Shown: one piece after another, positions 6,108-8,093 of the stretch
Layout: every line of letters starts with the position of its first letter
How positions within the stretch are numbered: position 1 is the first letter of the stretch
Position numbers and translations under genes: made by a program
Assembly (NCBI GenBank): GCA_041751795.1
Contig: JBGSWU010000131.1
Location: 1-8,093 of the forward strand
Source: JBBECJ01 sp041751795
GTDB taxonomy: Bacteria > Chloroflexota > Chloroflexia > Thermomicrobiales > CFX8
Reading direction: 5' to 3'
Length of the DNA stretch: 8,093 nt
Notes under the pieces: generated by a model
The model's input: the letters and a program-made list of their open reading frames with translations, nothing else
Told to the model about the DNA's origin: nothing
Databases searched by the model: none

Positions 6108-6596
6108 TCAGCGCTCGTCGTCCCATGGGTAGACGAGCCAGTCATCGGTCAGTTCGGCGTAGAAGTCTGGCTGTTCATCCGGAAACTGCGAAGCGCGTGG
6201 CTTGTAATGCAGCACTGCCAGCGTCGGGATTCCCCCGCTCGCCTGAATGCGCTGGCGAACGCACATCGCTGTCCGGCCACTATCCCAGACGTCATCGACG
6301 ACGAGAATCTTCTTGCCGTGCAGCAGGGCATCACTGGGAAACTGCAGGAAGATCGGCGCGTCCAGGGTCATTCCAATCCCGGTATAGAGTTGAACGGCGG
6401 CGACGAGGATGTTTCGGATATCCAGTCGTTCGGAGATGAGGCAGGCTGGGACCATTCCGCCTCGGGTGATAACCAGCATCGCGTCGTAATCGTTGCCGAT
6501 GCGCAGAACAAGGTCGTCGACTTCGCCCATAATGTCATCCCAGCCGAGAATGCGCTTCAGTGGCTGCTCGACACGCACGGGATTCGAATCTGCCAT
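6108..6596 (-). CDS. Purine-type phosphoribosyltransferase (Hpt/xanthine-guanine PRTase-like)
   Basis: This is a 162-residue type I phosphoribosyltransferase, which joins a purine-like base to PRPP. The PRPP-binding signature is ILVVDDVWDSGRTA (97-110), with the acidic pair Asp101/Asp102 followed by the phosphate loop DSGRT. LVITRGGMVPA (41-51) is the loop that contacts pyrophosphate. The C-terminal TDDWLVYPWDDER (150-162) matches the DxWIVFPWE ending of xanthine-guanine and related purine PRTases in the COG2236 group, where it frames the base. A hypoxanthine, guanine or xanthine salvage role is likely; some relatives may have other roles. The start is supported by GGTGAGG 7 nt before ATG 6596. 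It is transcribed away from dnaJ and towards the HAD gene. The -10 and -35 of its own promoter are not clear in the 347-bp region upstream. Confidence 0.85.
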   Translation of the reverse strand: MADSNPVRVEQPLKRILGWDDIMGEVDDLVLRIGNDYDAMLVITRGGMVPACLISERLDIRNILVAAVQLYTGIGMTLDAPIFLQFPSDALLHGKKILVVDDVWDSGRTAMCVRQRIQASGGIPTLAVLHYKPRASQFPDEQPDFYAELTDDWLVYPWDDER

Positions 6597-6767
6597 CGTG
6601 TTTCCTCACCTGTTCGTGACACTGGACCGCCCAAGCCGGAACGCGAGCGGACAACTTCGAACGTTTGTATCCACCCTCAATCGCGTTGCCACAATGCTAC
6701 CCGATTCGTGAGAGTACACATCGCCTCGGTCAGACCGTGGCTTTACTCGAAGAAGAACACTTCCGAA

Positions 6768-6794
6768 TTGGCACTCTCGTCCTGAAAGTGCCAG
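6768..6794. promoter_or_regulatory. CIRCE-like operator (HrcA site) upstream of dnaJ
   Basis: TTGGCACTC-N9-AAGTGCCAG has the 9-9-9 layout of the CIRCE element, TTAGCACTC-N9-GAGTGCTAA, and agrees with it at 14 of 18 arm positions. The central 7 bp of each arm (TGGCACT/AGTGCCA) are perfect inverted repeats. It ends 6 bp before the -35 box of the dnaJ promoter. HrcA bound here could repress heat-shock transcription. No gene ends just upstream, so it is not a terminator. CIRCE more often overlaps or follows the start of transcription, and hrcA itself is not in the window, so the call is probable rather than certain. Confidence 0.6.
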
Positions 6795-6800
6795 GGGGCG

Positions 6801-6828
6801 TTGACGGTTGGACCTCCGCTGCTATCAT
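6801..6828 (+). promoter_or_regulatory. dnaJ promoter with extended -10
   Basis: TTGACG (6801-6806), a 16-nt spacer and TATCAT (6823-6828) form a good housekeeping-sigma promoter. TGC directly before the -10 makes it an extended -10. Transcription should begin near 6835, giving a leader of about 110 nt before dnaJ. Confidence 0.6.
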
Positions 6829-6833
6829 TTGAT

Positions 6834-6922
6834 GTGCAGGCGCGGCAAGGGTCGTGGCTGCCGGGACAATTGCACGATACAAACGCTGCCGGTTTCCGCA
6901 CTGCGGTCCAGCCAACCGGCGC
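6834..6922 (+). other. Structured 5' leader of dnaJ with two predicted hairpins
   Basis: Two nested stem systems can form in the dnaJ leader. The first pairs GTGCA (6834-6838) with TGCAC (6871-6875) and, inside it, CGGCA (6843-6847) with TGCCG (6859-6863). The second pairs GCCGGTT (6888-6894) with AACCGGC (6914-6920) around an inner CCGC-ACT-GCGG hairpin (6896-6906), and can extend by two more pairs across a bulged T to 6885 and 6922. The second ends 8 nt before the AGGTGA ribosome binding site (6931-6936). The ribosome binding site itself is not paired in these models. Confidence 0.45.
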
Positions 6923-6943
6923 ACTGAATCAGGTGAACTGTAG

Positions 6944-8062
6944 ATGGCCGAGAAGCGCGACTATTACGATGTACTCGGTATCAGCCGCAATGCGAGCGCC
7001 GACGACATCCGCAAAGCCTACCGGCGGTTGGCACGCCAATACCATCCCGACGTCAATAAGGACGCCAACGCCGAAGACATGTTCAAGGAAATCAACGAAG
7101 CCCACGAGGTTCTGGCCGATGCCGACCGACGGGCAGCCTATGACCGGTTCGGCCATGCTGCCGTCAATGGCGGCGGAATGGGTGGAGACCCATTCGGTGG
7201 TCGCTCTCCGTTCGGCGATCTGTTCGAGACATTCTTCAGTGGCGGTGCGACAAGTGGCCGTCGCCAGCGAACGATCCAGCGTGGCGGGGATATTCGCATT
7301 TCGCTGGAACTCTCATTCGAAGAAGCGATCTTCGGCATCGAGCGCGAAGTCGAGGTCAATCGCTACGAACCATGCGACGATTGCCGCGGAACGAAGATGC
7401 GAGACGGTCAGACCCCGCCGACCTGTTCGCAATGCAACGGTACCGGCGAAATGCGCCGCGTCCAGAACACGATCCTCGGCCAATTCATGACATCGAGCAC
7501 CTGCGACCGCTGCGGCGGCGAAGGCGTCACGGTCAGCGATCCATGTCCGACTTGCCGGGGCCGGGGCCGGATTGCGCGAACCCGCAAAATCGTCGTCTCT
7601 GTCCCTCCGGGCGTCGACGAGAACTCGACCCTACGGCTGACTGGTCAGGGCGAGCAGATTCGCGATGGTATGCCAGGCAATCTGTTCGTTACCCTCAAGA
7701 TCAAGCAGCACAAGGAACTGGGGCGAACCGGGAAGCACATTCTCTACGATCTCCCGGTGACGGTCGCCCAGGCGGTGCTCGGAGAGAAGATCGAGATCCC
7801 GACGGTTGACGGTCCGTCGCCGTTCGAGATCCCGGCTGGAACCCAGCCAAACCAGCAGTTTCGGATGCGTGGCAAAGGTGTTCCTGACCTGCGCGGTGGC
7901 GACCGTGGCGATCAGATCGTCACCGTCCACGTCGTCATTCCAACCCACATCACACCGGAACAGCGGCAGTTGTTCGAACAACTCGACAGGACTCTCGAAA
8001 CGGCCTCGATGCCGAGAGAAAAGGGATTCTTCTCGAAAATGAAGGATGCGCTGGGAGTTTGA
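6944..8062 (+). CDS. dnaJ: Chaperone protein DnaJ (type I Hsp40)
   Basis: This is the complete 372-residue co-chaperone that delivers unfolded clients to DnaK and stimulates its ATPase. The J domain occupies residues 5-70, with the essential HPD at 34-36. A short Gly/Phe region follows (about 76-101, GGGMGGDPFGG and later). The zinc domain has four CxxC pairs: Cys144/147, 161/164, 187/190 and 201/204. The first repeat reads CDDCRGTK and lacks the usual final Gly; the other three are CxxCxGxG. The two C-terminal beta domains run from about 210 to 340, with a dimerisation tail ending GFFSKMKDALGV. AGGTGA lies 7 nt before the ATG. dnaK, grpE and hrcA are not beside it, so this copy has its own promoter and CIRCE-like operator. 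Length and domain order are normal. Family assignment is certain; whether the genome has a second dnaJ cannot be seen. Confidence 0.97.
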   Translation: MAEKRDYYDVLGISRNASADDIRKAYRRLARQYHPDVNKDANAEDMFKEINEAHEVLADADRRAAYDRFGHAAVNGGGMGGDPFGGRSPFGDLFETFFSGGATSGRRQRTIQRGGDIRISLELSFEEAIFGIEREVEVNRYEPCDDCRGTKMRDGQTPPTCSQCNGTGEMRRVQNTILGQFMTSSTCDRCGGEGVTVSDPCPTCRGRGRIARTRKIVVSVPPGVDENSTLRLTGQGEQIRDGMPGNLFVTLKIKQHKELGRTGKHILYDLPVTVAQAVLGEKIEIPTVDGPSPFEIPAGTQPNQQFRMRGKGVPDLRGGDRGDQIVTVHVVIPTHITPEQRQLFEQLDRTLETASMPREKGFFSKMKDALGV

Positions 8063-8078
8063 CGACTTCCCAGCGCAT
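8046..8078 (+). terminator. Stem-loop at the dnaJ 3' end, possible terminator
   Basis: ATGCGCTGGGA (8046-8056) and TCCCAGCGCAT (8068-8078) form a perfect 11-bp stem with an 11-nt loop that contains the dnaJ stop codon (8060-8062). Outer GGAT (8044-8047) and ATCC (8080-8083) could replace the end pairs. The sequence after it (TCCTGTCCTGCTT) is pyrimidine-rich but not a proper T tract, so it may be a weak terminator or a 3'-end stabiliser. Confidence 0.5.
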
Positions 8079-8093
8079 GATCCTGTCCTGCTT

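Larger units (their letters stand above)
6597..6943. other. 347-bp divergent intergenic region between phosphoribosyltransferase and dnaJ genes
   Basis: The left end holds the phosphoribosyltransferase ribosome binding site (6604-6610, minus). Between about 6611 and 6760 I see no gene, tRNA or convincing promoter; the minus-strand promoter should lie here but its boxes are weak. The right half holds the CIRCE-like operator, the dnaJ promoter and a structured dnaJ leader. Reading frames that cross the region look like shadows of the neighbouring genes. Confidence 0.7.

Noticed and set aside
6207..6785. 192-codon plus-strand open frame running from inside the phosphoribosyltransferase into the dnaJ control region
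   Set aside because: Most of it is antisense to a gene with clear PRPP motifs, and it would run through the CIRCE-like site. No recognisable domain.
6801..7490. 229-codon plus-strand open frame starting at the dnaJ promoter and overlapping dnaJ in another frame
   Set aside because: It begins at the TTG of the -35 box, is rich in Arg/Ser/Thr/Ala and has no motif; dnaJ is certain in the other frame.

Overview
The window is 8.1 kb of compact, moderately GC-rich bacterial chromosome with eight protein genes and no RNA genes, mobile elements or CRISPR arrays that I can see. Most genes have ordinary Shine-Dalgarno sites. A CIRCE-like operator (the HrcA repressor site) sits in front of dnaJ. Together with the general look of the proteins this would suit a Chloroflexota (Thermomicrobia/Sphaerobacter-like) genome, but that placement is an impression and was not tested.

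Layout. (1) The 3' end of a flavin oxidase gene of the monomeric sarcosine oxidase family (1-573, +) runs convergently into a fold-type I PLP enzyme gene of the class V aminotransferase family (644-1834, -). (2) A divergent intergenic region of 241 bp with a small inverted repeat separates that gene from a SAM-dependent methyltransferase gene (2076-2918, +). (3) The methyltransferase gene converges on a trans-sulfuration PLP enzyme gene (3047-4276, -; cystathionine gamma-synthase/methionine gamma-lyase family). (4) Divergent from it is a two-gene operon: an ADP-ribosylglycohydrolase-fold protein (4426-5421, +) overlapping by ATGA a HAD phosphatase gene of the beta-phosphoglucomutase type (5418-6089, +). 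(5) A purine-type phosphoribosyltransferase gene (6108-6596, -) converges on the HAD gene. (6) A 347-bp regulatory region leads to a complete dnaJ (6944-8062, +), ending in a strong stem-loop that spans its stop codon.

How the genes fit together. The first part is amino-acid and one-carbon/sulfur themed (amine oxidase, two PLP enzymes, a methyltransferase), but gene orientations alternate, so only the ARH-fold/HAD pair is clearly co-transcribed. That pair and the phosphoribosyltransferase suggest nucleotide or ribose-phosphate handling, though no substrate can be assigned.

Most notable observations. The ADP-ribosylglycohydrolase-fold protein keeps the family scaffold but has lost the metal ligands at both signature sites (TSHT instead of TDDT; no DxDT near the C-terminus), so it looks like a pseudoenzyme or a protein with a changed function. 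The dnaJ control region combines a CIRCE-like operator, a good extended -10 promoter and a leader that can form two GC-rich hairpins just upstream of the ribosome binding site. I found no clear multi-gene novel defence or mobile system.
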